A stretch of 8,925 nucleotides of DNA from JAXGPP01 sp964436865 (lineage in GTDB: Bacteria; Planctomycetota; Planctomycetia; Pirellulales; Thermoguttaceae), in NCBI GenBank assembly GCA_964436865.1, contig CAYTFK010000292.1, positions 1 through 8,925 of the forward strand. Reading direction: 5' to 3'. A program made the position numbers and the translations under genes. Below the pieces are notes generated by a model. That model did not search any database and was not told where the DNA came from. It saw nothing but the letters and a program-made list of their open reading frames with translations. Positions 1 to 6,590 of this stretch are shown here, piece by piece; within the stretch, counting starts at the first letter, position 1; each line of letters starts with the position of its first letter.

Positions 1-156
1 GGAGAGCACGTAGTCGAGGAACGGCCGGCCGATCGGAATCAGGGCTTTGATGCCGACATCGGCGGCTGCCGCCTGCTTGGAGTCGAGAGCGGCCTCGGCG
101 TCGGCCCGACGCATCCGGGTGCCGAGGCCACGGGCAAGAATGACAGCTTTGTCCAT
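1..156 (-). CDS. Sugar-phosphate nucleotidyltransferase, N-terminal fragment (C-terminus cut by window edge)
   Basis: The minus strand from 156 to 1 reads 52 in-frame codons from an ATG at 154-156. The start resembles the nucleotide-binding end of the NTP_transferase family (glucose-1-phosphate thymidylyltransferase or mannose-1-phosphate guanylyltransferase type). These enzymes activate a sugar 1-phosphate with an NTP to give a nucleotide sugar in the cytoplasm. The visible signature is AVILARGLGTRMRR at residues 4-17, matching the family LAxGxGTRM loop, followed by KALIPIGRPFLDYVL at about 37-51, where the Lys-Pro segment and the substrate-pocket strand are expected. A roughly 15-residue insert (about 18-36, Ala-rich) lies between the two. 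The sugar and base specificity cannot be decided from this fragment. It is divergent from the hydrolase gene at 380. The call to the superfamily is firm; the subfamily is open. Confidence 0.85.
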   Translation of the reverse strand, partial: MDKAVILARGLGTRMRRADAEAALDSKQAAAADVGIKALIPIGRPFLDYVLS

Positions 157-379
157 CGCGGGGCGAGACTCACTGGGGACCTGGGGATAAGGGACTTTGA
201 TACCAGTATCGGCGAGGCCACGCTCGGCGGGGAGTGTGGCCAACGGGCCGGGCGATGGATTATACTCGCGCAGGCTACCGAAACCGCCGATTTCAACGAT
301 TCTGCGGGTGGTGCCGTTGTTCGGCGCGCCAATTGGCGCAGTTCCTTATGCGGATGAAGAGCAATCTGGTGGAGGTTTC
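157..379. other. Divergent intergenic region
   Basis: These 223 bases lie between the divergent starts at 156 (minus) and 380 (plus), so they should hold the promoters for both genes. The visible contents are a short inverted repeat GATAC-CA-GTATC at 199-210, the AT-rich ATTATACT block at 259-266, and GGTGGAGG at 368-375, a good ribosome binding site for the ATG at 380 or 383. Reading frames that extend from the hydrolase back to 197 use a TTG start and look like run-on rather than protein. No small RNA or terminator was recognised. Confidence 0.5.
259..264 (-). promoter_or_regulatory. Possible -10 element (TATAAT) for the divergent nucleotidyltransferase gene
   Basis: The minus strand reads a perfect TATAAT at 264-259, about 100 nt upstream of the nucleotidyltransferase start at 156, in otherwise GC-rich DNA. 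The nearest TTGACA-like hexamer upstream is TTGAAA at 296-291, which leaves a 26-nt spacer, too long for a standard sigma70 promoter. On the plus strand the same stretch offers TATACT at 261-266 with no good -35. This is a weak call based on one hexamer. Confidence 0.25.
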
Positions 380-1180
380 ATGATGACGCGAAAGATGCAT
401 CGCCTGGCGGGTACGTTGGTTTGTCTGGCAATACTGGCTGGCTTGGGCGTTTCAAACGCCGCCGAACCGGACCTGCGCACCCGGCTCGAAAAGCGCGTAC
501 ATCAGAACGAGCAGGGCGAGTCACTGCCGTACCGGCTGTTCGTGCCCCGAGACTATGACGCGGCGAGGCAGTACCCGTTGATTCTTTTCCTGCATGGGGC
601 GGGCGAACGGGGCGACGACAACGAAGCGCAACTTGTGCACGCTGGGGTGCTCCGCTTCACCCGGGATGACGTTCAAGCCGAGCACCCGGCGTTTCTCGTT
701 GCGCCGCAGTGTCCGAAGGGACGGAAATGGGTCGAGGTGGAGTGGGATTTTTCCGGTCCGCACCAGACGCCGGCCGAACCCAGCCTACCCATGAAACTGA
801 CGCTCGAGATTCTCGCGAAGCTTGCCAAGGAGTACAGCATCGACCGCCAGCGGATCTACGTGACCGGACTGTCGATGGGCGGTTTCGGAACGTTTGACCT
901 CTGCGCGCGGCATCCGGAGATGATTGCCGCGGCGATGCCGATCTGTGGAGGGGCCGACGACTCGAAAGCCGAAGCGATGAAGGAAATCGCGTTCTGGGTG
1001 TTTCATGGCAGCGCCGACACGACCGTTCCGCCGGTCCGGTCGCGCTCAGCGGTCGAGGCCCTGCGGAAGGCAGGCGCCGAGGTGAAGTACACCGAGTATG
1101 AGGGGGTGGGGCACAACTCCTGGTCCAGGGCGTACGACGAGAGTGAACTGGTCGATTGGCTATTCAGCCACCATCGGTAA
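380..1180 (+). CDS. Secreted alpha/beta hydrolase (prolyl-oligopeptidase / predicted-peptidase-like esterase)
   Basis: This 266-residue protein has a signal peptide (basic MMTRKMHR, hydrophobic stretch about 10-24, likely cleavage after SNAA near residue 28), so it should act outside the cytoplasmic membrane. The body is a single alpha/beta-hydrolase domain. The oxyanion segment is HGAGERGDD (72-80), the nucleophile elbow is GLSMGG (163-168, Ser165), the acid is likely Asp213 in GSADTTVP, and the base is likely His245 in GVGHNSW. The order and spacing match the predicted peptidase / PHB-depolymerase-like esterases, which hydrolyse ester or peptide bonds; the substrate cannot be told. I chose ATG 380 because GGAGG at 371-375 sits just upstream; ATG 383 is equally close to it. 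An upstream extension to 197 would hide the signal peptide. The FG-GAP gene follows after 24 nt, suggesting co-transcription. Confidence 0.9.
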   Translation: MMTRKMHRLAGTLVCLAILAGLGVSNAAEPDLRTRLEKRVHQNEQGESLPYRLFVPRDYDAARQYPLILFLHGAGERGDDNEAQLVHAGVLRFTRDDVQAEHPAFLVAPQCPKGRKWVEVEWDFSGPHQTPAEPSLPMKLTLEILAKLAKEYSIDRQRIYVTGLSMGGFGTFDLCARHPEMIAAAMPICGGADDSKAEAMKEIAFWVFHGSADTTVPPVRSRSAVEALRKAGAEVKYTEYEGVGHNSWSRAYDESELVDWLFSHHR

Positions 1181-1204
1181 CGACGTTTTCTGAAGAGGAA
1201 TGCG

Positions 1205-2371
1205 ATGACCGCTCTTCTGATCGCGATCGCAGGCATGATTGCTGCGGAGCCGGCGTCTTTCCAGCGTCACGACATTGACTCATACGCCGGCGGCTATCAG
1301 GTGGCCGTCGCCGACATCAGCGGCGACGGCAGGCCCGATGTGATCGCTCTGTCGACTGCAGCGGACTGCGTCGACTGGTTTGAGAACCCGACCTGGAAGA
1401 AACGGCCTATTGCGCGGACGGCGAAGAACATCGATCTGGCCTGCTCAGACATCGACGGCGATGGACAATTGGAGATTGCCCTGGCGACCGGATTCTACTT
1501 CAACGAATCGAGACGCGGCGGCGAGATTCTCTGGCTCAAACGGACTGGGAACCTCGACGATCCCTGGCAGGCGCACCCGATCGCCACCGATCCGGTGGTG
1601 CATCGGCTGCGCTGGGGCGATGTGGACGGCGACGGCCGGGTGGAACTCATCCACGCGTCGATATTCGGCCCCGGTTCCGACAATGTGAAGCACCCTCAGC
1701 CGGCGCACCTGTGGGCGTTTCGCGTGCCGGATCGGCCAGAGCGGCAGCAATGGGAGAAATGGACAATCAACGAGACGCTCCCCGTGCTACACGGGATCGA
1801 GATTGTCGACTTCGACGGCGACGGCCGCAACGAGATTCTCACGGCGAGCTTTGACGGTATTCACCGGCTGGACCATGCGGGTGACGGCGGGCCCGGCACG
1901 GCTTGGCGTATCACGCGGCTCGCCGCCGGCGCGGCGCCTAAATCGAATGAGCCGGGCGCCCCGCGGGGATCAAGCGAGGTCGCCACAGGCCGCGCGCCAC
2001 GCTTGATGGCGGCGATTGAGCCCTGGCATGGGAACGAGGTGGTCGTCTATCGGCCCACCGCCGCGGGCGACTCCTGGCGGCGGCAGGTGCTCGACGACGA
2101 ACTTGTCGAAGGACACGCCCTGGCCGTGGCCGACTTCGACGGCGATGGCCTGGAGGAGATCGTGGCCGGTTGGCGAGGCGGCGAGCCGGGCCTGGCACTG
2201 TACGATCCGGCGGACGCGGAAGGGACCAGTTACCGTAAGGTGGTGTTCGACCGCGGCATTGCCGTCGAAGGCATTGCGATTGCCGACCTGAATCAGGATA
2301 GCCGGCTGGATCTGGCCGTCATCGCCGGGCGGACGAACAACCTGGCGTGGTATGAGAACGTCTCACGATGA
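1205..2371 (+). CDS. Exported FG-GAP/VCBS repeat protein, predicted beta-propeller
   Basis: This is a 388-residue protein with a short hydrophobic leader (about residues 2-13, likely cut before EPASF), so it is probably exported. It carries six calcium-loop repeats of the FG-GAP/VCBS type: DISGDGRPD (37-45), DIDGDGQLE (82-90), DVDGDGRVE (139-147), DFDGDGRNE (202-210), DFDGDGLEE (310-318) and a degenerate DLNQDSRLD (361-369). Such repeats form integrin-like beta-propellers that bind Ca2+ and often mediate surface or polysaccharide contacts. No catalytic domain is visible, so the function is unknown. Spacing between the fourth and fifth loops is large (108 residues) and includes a Gly/Ala/Pro-rich stretch near 240-268 followed by IEPWHGNEVVVY. 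Start ATG 1205 has GAGG at 1195-1198, six nt upstream. It lies 24 nt after the hydrolase and 27 nt before the glycosyltransferase. Confidence 0.88.
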   Translation: MTALLIAIAGMIAAEPASFQRHDIDSYAGGYQVAVADISGDGRPDVIALSTAADCVDWFENPTWKKRPIARTAKNIDLACSDIDGDGQLEIALATGFYFNESRRGGEILWLKRTGNLDDPWQAHPIATDPVVHRLRWGDVDGDGRVELIHASIFGPGSDNVKHPQPAHLWAFRVPDRPERQQWEKWTINETLPVLHGIEIVDFDGDGRNEILTASFDGIHRLDHAGDGGPGTAWRITRLAAGAAPKSNEPGAPRGSSEVATGRAPRLMAAIEPWHGNEVVVYRPTAAGDSWRRQVLDDELVEGHALAVADFDGDGLEEIVAGWRGGEPGLALYDPADAEGTSYRKVVFDRGIAVEGIAIADLNQDSRLDLAVIAGRTNNLAWYENVSR

Positions 2372-2398
2372 GACGCCAGTGAAGATCGCCGGTGCGCC

Positions 2399-3514
2399 AT
2401 GCCCGATGTGCTCATCGTCTGTGAGTACGCCACGCTGAGCGGCGGCGAGCGATCGATGCTCGCCACGCTCGACCTGGTGAGCCGCGCCGGCTTCAGCATG
2501 GCGGTGGCCGCGCCGCCGGATGGTCCGCTGGCCGAGTCGCTCGGGGCGCGCGGGATCGAAGTCGTTCCGTTCACGGTTCGCGCCGGCGGAGCGACGATAC
2601 CGCAAACGCGGTCGCGTGAGCTGCTCGGGGAGATTCTTCGCCGTCGGCAACCGGCGATTGTGCATGCGAACAGCCTGGCGATGGGCCGGCTGGCGGGGCC
2701 GGTGGCTCACGAAATCGGGCTTGCCGGCATCGCCCACCTGCGCGACATCGTGCGGCTCAGCCCCCAGGCGATCCGCGACCTGAATCGCAATGTGCGTTTG
2801 CTAGCCGTCTCACGCGCGACGGCCGAATACCATGCTGCGCAGGGTCTCGATACGGGAAGGCTGCACGTTGTCCATAACGGTGTCGATCTCGAATTGTTCC
2901 AGCCGCGCCGGCCGACCGGGTATCTTCATCGCGAACTGGGATTGCCGCCGGAGGCAATGCTGATCGGGGCGATCGGGCAGATCTGCCTGCGTAAGGGTTT
3001 TGATACGCTGGTGCGCGCGGCACAGTCGCTGATCGACGTGTTGCCACAGGCCCACTACCTGCTCGTGGGCGAGCGCTGGTCGGGAAAGGGCGAATCCCAC
3101 GAACTGGAGCAGGCAATTTTCGCCGCGGCCGAAGGCCCACTGGCCGGAAGGCTGCACGTGACGGGGCTGCGCGAGGATGTGCCGCACCTTCTGAACGAAC
3201 TGGCAATGCTCGTTCATCCGGCCCGGCAGGAACCGCTCGGCCGCGTGCTGCTCGAGGCCGCGGCCTCGGGCCTGCCGGTCATCGCCACAGACGTTGGCGG
3301 GACGGCCGAGATCTTTCCGCCGGGCTCTCGCGCGGCGCGACTGGTGCCGTGCGATGACGCAAAGGAACTGGCCGAGGCGATCCGGGAGCTGGCTGCAAAT
3401 GCGGAGGTACGCCTCCAACTCGGTGCCGCGGCCCGCCGGCGAATGGAAATGGCCTTTCGCCTTGACACGGCTGCCGAGGTACTGGTCGCGCAGTATCGCG
3501 CGGCGCTCGGGTGA
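2399..3514 (+). CDS. GT4-family (GT-B fold) glycosyltransferase
   Basis: This 371-residue protein is a retaining glycosyltransferase of the GT-B fold, moving a sugar from a nucleotide donor to a glycan, lipid or protein acceptor in the cytoplasm. The N-terminal acceptor domain (about 1-165) begins with a strand and the loop LSGGERSM (13-20). The junction AVSRATAEYH (136-145) to VVHNGVDLELF (157-167) is typical of family 4. The C-terminal donor domain shows IGQICLRKGFDTLVRA (192-207), the VGERW strand end (223-227), and EPLGRVLLEAAASGLPV (278-294). The last holds the E-x7-E pair Glu278 and Glu286 that contacts the donor, followed by ATDVGGTAEI (296-305). Donor and acceptor cannot be told. The ATG at 2399 lacks a clear Shine-Dalgarno sequence, but no in-frame start lies just upstream. 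It probably shares a transcript with the two preceding genes. Confidence 0.93.
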   Translation: MPDVLIVCEYATLSGGERSMLATLDLVSRAGFSMAVAAPPDGPLAESLGARGIEVVPFTVRAGGATIPQTRSRELLGEILRRRQPAIVHANSLAMGRLAGPVAHEIGLAGIAHLRDIVRLSPQAIRDLNRNVRLLAVSRATAEYHAAQGLDTGRLHVVHNGVDLELFQPRRPTGYLHRELGLPPEAMLIGAIGQICLRKGFDTLVRAAQSLIDVLPQAHYLLVGERWSGKGESHELEQAIFAAAEGPLAGRLHVTGLREDVPHLLNELAMLVHPARQEPLGRVLLEAAASGLPVIATDVGGTAEIFPPGSRAARLVPCDDAKELAEAIRELAANAEVRLQLGAAARRRMEMAFRLDTAAEVLVAQYRAALG

Positions 3515-3554
3515 GCTACCTTTCACGGAACCGGTGTCCCAATTTCGCCGGGGT

Positions 3555-4880
3555 TCAACTTACCGCATTGACCACGTAGGGCTTGCGGTAATCGCGCGAG
3601 AGCATGGCGTTGGCTTGTTCATCGCCGGGGAATGTCTCGGTCTGGGGATCGAAATTCACCGTGCGGCCAAGGCGGTAGGCGATGTTGCCCAAGTGGCAGA
3701 GCGACGACGAGAGGTGTCCGTCCTCGATTTCCACCCCCAGATCGTCCGGGTTGCGGCTGCGGACGCCGGCAATGAACCGCTCGTACTCGTTCGAGCCGGC
3801 CGTCGCGGTCGGGCCCGGTTCGCGGTTGCGGCCCAGGAACGTCTTGTAGCCGAAGTAGTAGACCTGCATGTAGCCTTCCGACCCGAAGAACGTGACGCCC
3901 ACCGCGTTCGACGCCCCCGAACCGTAATCCTCGTGGTTCGTGATCCAATGGCGAGTCTCGAACACGAGCATTTTGTTCTGTTCCGGGTACTGATAGACGC
4001 AGACCAGCGTGTTGGGAGTCTGCTGGTCGTCGTCGAACATGAAGTGGCCGCCCCCGGCATGGACTTTCGTGGGCAGGCCGACGCCGAGGCCCCAGCGGGC
4101 CATGTCCATTTCATGGACTCCCTGATTGCCCATATCGCCGTTGCCGTAATCCCAGTTCCAATGCCACTCGTAGTGGAAACGATTGGGATTGAACGGCCGC
4201 TCAGGGGCGGGGCCGAGCCAGAGATCGTAGTGCACGCCTGGCGGCACGGGAGCGTCGGCTTTGCGGCCGATGGTGGGCCGCCACTTGAAGCACAGGCCGC
4301 GGGCCATGTAGATCTCCCCGATAATGCCGTCGTGAAGCTTCTGGATCGCCTCGCGGATCGCCGGTGAACTGCGTCCCTGCGTACCGTGCTGGCACATCCG
4401 CCCGTACTTCCGCGCCGCTTTCACGAGTTGGCGACCTTCCCAGATGTTGTGCGAACAAGGCTTCTCGACATACACGTCCTTGCCCGCCTCGAGCGCTGCG
4501 ATGGCAATGAGCGTATGGGTGTGGTTGCAGGTCGCGATGCTCACCACGTCGATGTCTTTGTCTTCCACCAACTGCCGGTAATCGGTGAATCGTTTGACCT
4601 TCCGTCCCGATCGCTTGTCCAACTGGTCGGACTGCGCGCCCAGGATCGATTCGTCGATGTCGCATAACGCGACCACCTCCGTGCCGGGCACGCTTCCCAG
4701 GCCGTTCATGTGGTGCTGCCCCTTGCCTCGCACTCCGACGCAGGCGACGCGAATCACCTCGTTGCGGCTTGCCGGTTTCTCCTGAGCACGGGCGGTCCGC
4801 GGAAGGCTCCCCAGGCCCGCAGCAAGGCCAGCGGCAGAGGAAGCAGCGAGAAACTGACGGCGGTCCAGGCGGCGGGACAT
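3555..4880 (-). CDS. Tat-exported Gfo/Idh/MocA-family oxidoreductase
   Basis: From ATG 4880 this is a 441-residue NAD(P)-dependent sugar oxidoreductase-like protein. The N-terminus is a twin-arginine signal (RRLDRRQFLAASSAAGL, residues 3-19, ending in a TARA-type site near 32), so it should be exported folded with its cofactor. The Rossmann half starts with VIRVACVGVRGKGQHHM (42-58) and ALCDID (71-76). The catalytic EKP motif is at 139-141 with Lys140. The second domain includes WDYGNGDMGNQGVHEMDMA (243-261), with His256 as a likely active-site residue. This arrangement is common in planctomycete Gfo/Idh proteins, often tied to carbohydrate breakdown; the substrate is unknown. An upstream ATG at 4916 would add 12 residues ahead of the Tat motif. 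I prefer 4880 because GAGG at 4889-4892 lies eight nt upstream and the Tat motif then starts at the very N-terminus. It is convergent with the glycosyltransferase. Confidence 0.93.
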   Translation of the reverse strand: MSRRLDRRQFLAASSAAGLAAGLGSLPRTARAQEKPASRNEVIRVACVGVRGKGQHHMNGLGSVPGTEVVALCDIDESILGAQSDQLDKRSGRKVKRFTDYRQLVEDKDIDVVSIATCNHTHTLIAIAALEAGKDVYVEKPCSHNIWEGRQLVKAARKYGRMCQHGTQGRSSPAIREAIQKLHDGIIGEIYMARGLCFKWRPTIGRKADAPVPPGVHYDLWLGPAPERPFNPNRFHYEWHWNWDYGNGDMGNQGVHEMDMARWGLGVGLPTKVHAGGGHFMFDDDQQTPNTLVCVYQYPEQNKMLVFETRHWITNHEDYGSGASNAVGVTFFGSEGYMQVYYFGYKTFLGRNREPGPTATAGSNEYERFIAGVRSRNPDDLGVEIEDGHLSSSLCHLGNIAYRLGRTVNFDPQTETFPGDEQANAMLSRDYRKPYVVNAVS

Positions 4881-4951
4881 GATTGTGGCCTCAGCGTGAA
4901 AGTAAGAATGCGACACATCCGCCCCCTTGGGTGGGCTGGTGCGCAGGCTCC

Positions 4952-4981
4952 ACTATAGTCGATCGCGCCCCCGGCGGGCAA
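4952..4981 (-). promoter_or_regulatory. Sigma70-type promoter for the Gfo/Idh/MocA gene
   Basis: On the minus strand a -35-like TTGCCC (4981-4976) is followed by an 18-nt spacer and a -10 hexamer TATAGT (4957-4952). Transcription would begin near 4945, leaving a leader of about 65 nt before ATG 4880 and keeping the alternative ATG 4916 inside the transcript. It lies in the 170-base gap after the beta-RFAP synthase gene, where a new transcript would be expected. The -35 matches the consensus at four of six positions and the -10 at five of six. This is a motif match only. Confidence 0.45.
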
Positions 4982-5008
4982 GCGGTCGAAAACGATGGGC
5001 GAACTTGC

Positions 5009-5033
5009 GTCGCGGTGATGCATCGCTCGCGAC
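5009..5033 (-). terminator. Hairpin at the end of the H4MPT/pABA cluster, possible terminator
   Basis: A 25-nt imperfect inverted repeat starts 18 nt past the beta-RFAP synthase stop codon. The outer arms GTCGCG (5009-5014) and CGCGAC (5028-5033) pair perfectly, and the 8-base palindrome GATGCATC (5017-5024) sits between them. With a one-base bulge the stem could be nearly continuous. The minus-strand transcript has no U-run directly after the stem; GTTTTC comes about 17 nt later. It is therefore at best a weak intrinsic terminator, or a 3'-end stabilising hairpin. Confidence 0.35.
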
Positions 5034-5050
5034 CAACCGCGGCCATCGAG

Positions 5051-6010
5051 TCAATCGGCCGCGATCTCGATTCGCACGCCCTTATTATCGGGCGGCGAGA
5101 CTGTCAGGTCCAGATCCTCGGTGTCGGTCGACCGCACCAGCCGAGCGATGAACTCCTGGGCATCGGACTGGCTCGGACAGAGGGCGAATAAGGTCGGTCC
5201 CCAGGAACTCTGCCCCACGCCGCGAACGCCCAGCTTTCGCACCAGTGCGACGAGCGAAGTCAACTGCTGCCCGGCAAACGGGCCCCCTTGCCTGGCGGCA
5301 AAGCTCAGTCCGGCCTGGTAGCCGAATTCATAGAGGGCATCGCTGAAGCTCTCGAAATCCGCCCGCGCCGCGGCTGGAAGAAGCTGCTCGCGGGCCATTC
5401 GTTCGAGCGTCGCGCAGCGTACCTCTGGCACCGGCGGAAGCACGGCAAATGCCTCTCGCTCAGCTTCGCCATAGAGGCCGGTCAGGCGGCGCGGGCAGAT
5501 GAGGACAAACCGCCATTCGTCGGGCAGATCTTCACGGCCTGCGAGCGGCGAGATCTCTTCGTCGCTCGTCTTCCCGCGTTCGAAGAGCAAGCCGCCGTGG
5601 ATGAAGCCGTAGAGGCCGATCGCCGAACGCTCGCCGCGGCCCACCCGGCGTGCCAGTTCGGCAGCATCCAAAGGCGGTGCGCCTGCCAGGGCATTGAGTC
5701 CCGCCACGACCGCCATGCTCAGTTGGGTGCCGGTTCCCAGTCCCACGTGCTCGCGAGGCGCTTGCAGGATCTCGATCCGGCAGCGCGGCAGGCCGTTGTC
5801 TCCGCCGAGCAATCGCACTATCCTCTCCGTCCGGTCGGCCAGCAGTCCGGCGACCTCGAATCGATCCGCTACCCGGATCGTCATCTTCAGCCCCGGCGTG
5901 GCGATCATTGCCCCCGCGCCGCCGAATTGTCTTCCGCCGTCACGATTGATGGAGAGCATGCCGAAGTGCAGGCGGCTGGGAGCGGTGACGTGGACGACGC
6001 GCCGGTTCAT
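5051..6010 (-). CDS. Beta-ribofuranosylaminobenzene 5'-phosphate (beta-RFAP) synthase-like protein, GHMP fold
   Basis: This 319-residue protein resembles the archaeal beta-RFAP synthase family (MptG-like). Those enzymes condense an arylcarboxylate (pABA or 4-hydroxybenzoate) with PRPP, releasing CO2 and pyrophosphate, as the committed step of the arylamine half of tetrahydromethanopterin. Visible family features are SRLHFGMLSINRDGGRQFG (12-30) with FGGAGAMI just after, the GHMP-type glycine loop HVGLGTGTQLSMAV (88-101), GRGERSAIGLYGFIHGG (124-140), and GVGQSSWGPTLFA (265-277). Length fits the family. The ATG overlaps the stop of the DUF447 gene as ATGA, which implies translational coupling; AGGAG at 6025-6029 is a distant Shine-Dalgarno. 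The nearby pabA and pabB favour pABA as substrate. Other GHMP kinases are less likely because the family-specific glycine and SSWGPT motifs are intact. Confidence 0.88.
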   Translation of the reverse strand: MNRRVVHVTAPSRLHFGMLSINRDGGRQFGGAGAMIATPGLKMTIRVADRFEVAGLLADRTERIVRLLGGDNGLPRCRIEILQAPREHVGLGTGTQLSMAVVAGLNALAGAPPLDAAELARRVGRGERSAIGLYGFIHGGLLFERGKTSDEEISPLAGREDLPDEWRFVLICPRRLTGLYGEAEREAFAVLPPVPEVRCATLERMAREQLLPAAARADFESFSDALYEFGYQAGLSFAARQGGPFAGQQLTSLVALVRKLGVRGVGQSSWGPTLFALCPSQSDAQEFIARLVRSTDTEDLDLTVSPPDNKGVRIEIAAD

Positions 6011-6588
6011 GACGATGCGATCTGCTCCTGGAGGTAACGCTCGAGGAATGCCCAGGCCGCGTGCTCCTGCGGCCCCCCGGTCTTCTGGACGAGCACCGCG
6101 AGCCTCTCGTACTCCGCGCGGATTTCCTCATGCGGCAGGTACTTTGTCCTTGTCGCCAGGATCGCCCCTTCCACCACGGCATACTTCGCGCGGTTGAATC
6201 CGGCGAAATCACGCTGCCAGCCGCGGTCGACGACATTCGTCTCAATCACCGCGCGATCGGGTCCGCCGCCGATTTGCCACACACGAAGCGCATACCAGCG
6301 GCAAGCCCCGGGAAGGATCCAACCGTTGATTGCGTTGGCTGGTTTGGCTTCCGGCGGGGCCTCGAGCCTGCCGACGGCCGCACGGGCGAGAAGCATCACA
6401 TCGTCGGTCACGTGAAACACGGCTTCGCCGACCCGGTTCAGATTGTCGAAAGTCGTCGACGAGCGATACGGCCGCAGGAACACGCGTTCCAGCGACTCGT
6501 GGGCCGGATCCTCCACGATGGCGCCCATGGGCGTCACGTGCGGCTGTCCGTCCGGATTGGTCGTGGTGATGATGCCTTCGAGAATCAT
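6007..6588 (-). CDS. DUF447 family protein, H4MPT-associated
   Basis: This 193-residue protein matches what I know of the DUF447 family (COG2457-type), conserved in methanogens and in H4MPT-containing bacteria. It is thought to have a flavin-reductase-like split-barrel fold, but its reaction is not established. Recognisable parts are the N-terminal MILEGIITTTNPDGQPHVTP with MGAIV following (1-25), RPYRSSTTFDNL (39-50), GEAVFHVTDDVMLLARAAVG (54-73), and GFNRAKYAVVEGAILATR (130-147). The C-terminal 40 residues are helical and charged. No signal peptide or membrane segment is present, so it is cytoplasmic. The ATG lies two nt after the pabA stop, and its own stop overlaps the beta-RFAP synthase start by four nt. 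This tight packing implies that it works in the same pathway. Confidence 0.85.
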   Translation of the reverse strand: MILEGIITTTNPDGQPHVTPMGAIVEDPAHESLERVFLRPYRSSTTFDNLNRVGEAVFHVTDDVMLLARAAVGRLEAPPEAKPANAINGWILPGACRWYALRVWQIGGGPDRAVIETNVVDRGWQRDFAGFNRAKYAVVEGAILATRTKYLPHEEIRAEYERLAVLVQKTGGPQEHAAWAFLERYLQEQIASS

Positions 6589-6590
6589 GT

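Noticed and set aside
197..379. N-terminal extension of the hydrolase from a TTG at 197
   Set aside because: It would bury a good signal peptide in the middle of the protein. GGTGGAGG just before ATG 380 supports the shorter form.
1922..2010. Possible repeat insertion in the FG-GAP gene, with palindrome CCCCGCGGGG (1959-1968) and arms ATCAAGCG/CGCTTGAT (1969-1976, 2000-2007)
   Set aside because: The region stays in frame and, from memory, similar GSSEV...IEPWHG segments occur in related repeat proteins. The symmetry is probably a by-product of GC-rich coding sequence. Not checked by alignment.
3515..3554. Bidirectional terminator between the convergent genes
   Set aside because: The 40-nt gap shows only ACCGGT and a weak GGA/TCC pairing, with no stable stem or T-run on either strand.
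3294..4367. A 357-codon plus-strand open frame across the end of the glycosyltransferase and the Gfo/Idh gene
   Set aside because: It lies mostly antisense to a well-supported Gfo/Idh/MocA gene, has no recognisable motif, and is the kind of long frame that high-GC third positions create.
5288..6037. A 249-codon plus-strand open frame antisense to the beta-RFAP synthase gene
   Set aside because: The minus-strand protein has clear family motifs; this frame has none and is explained by codon bias.
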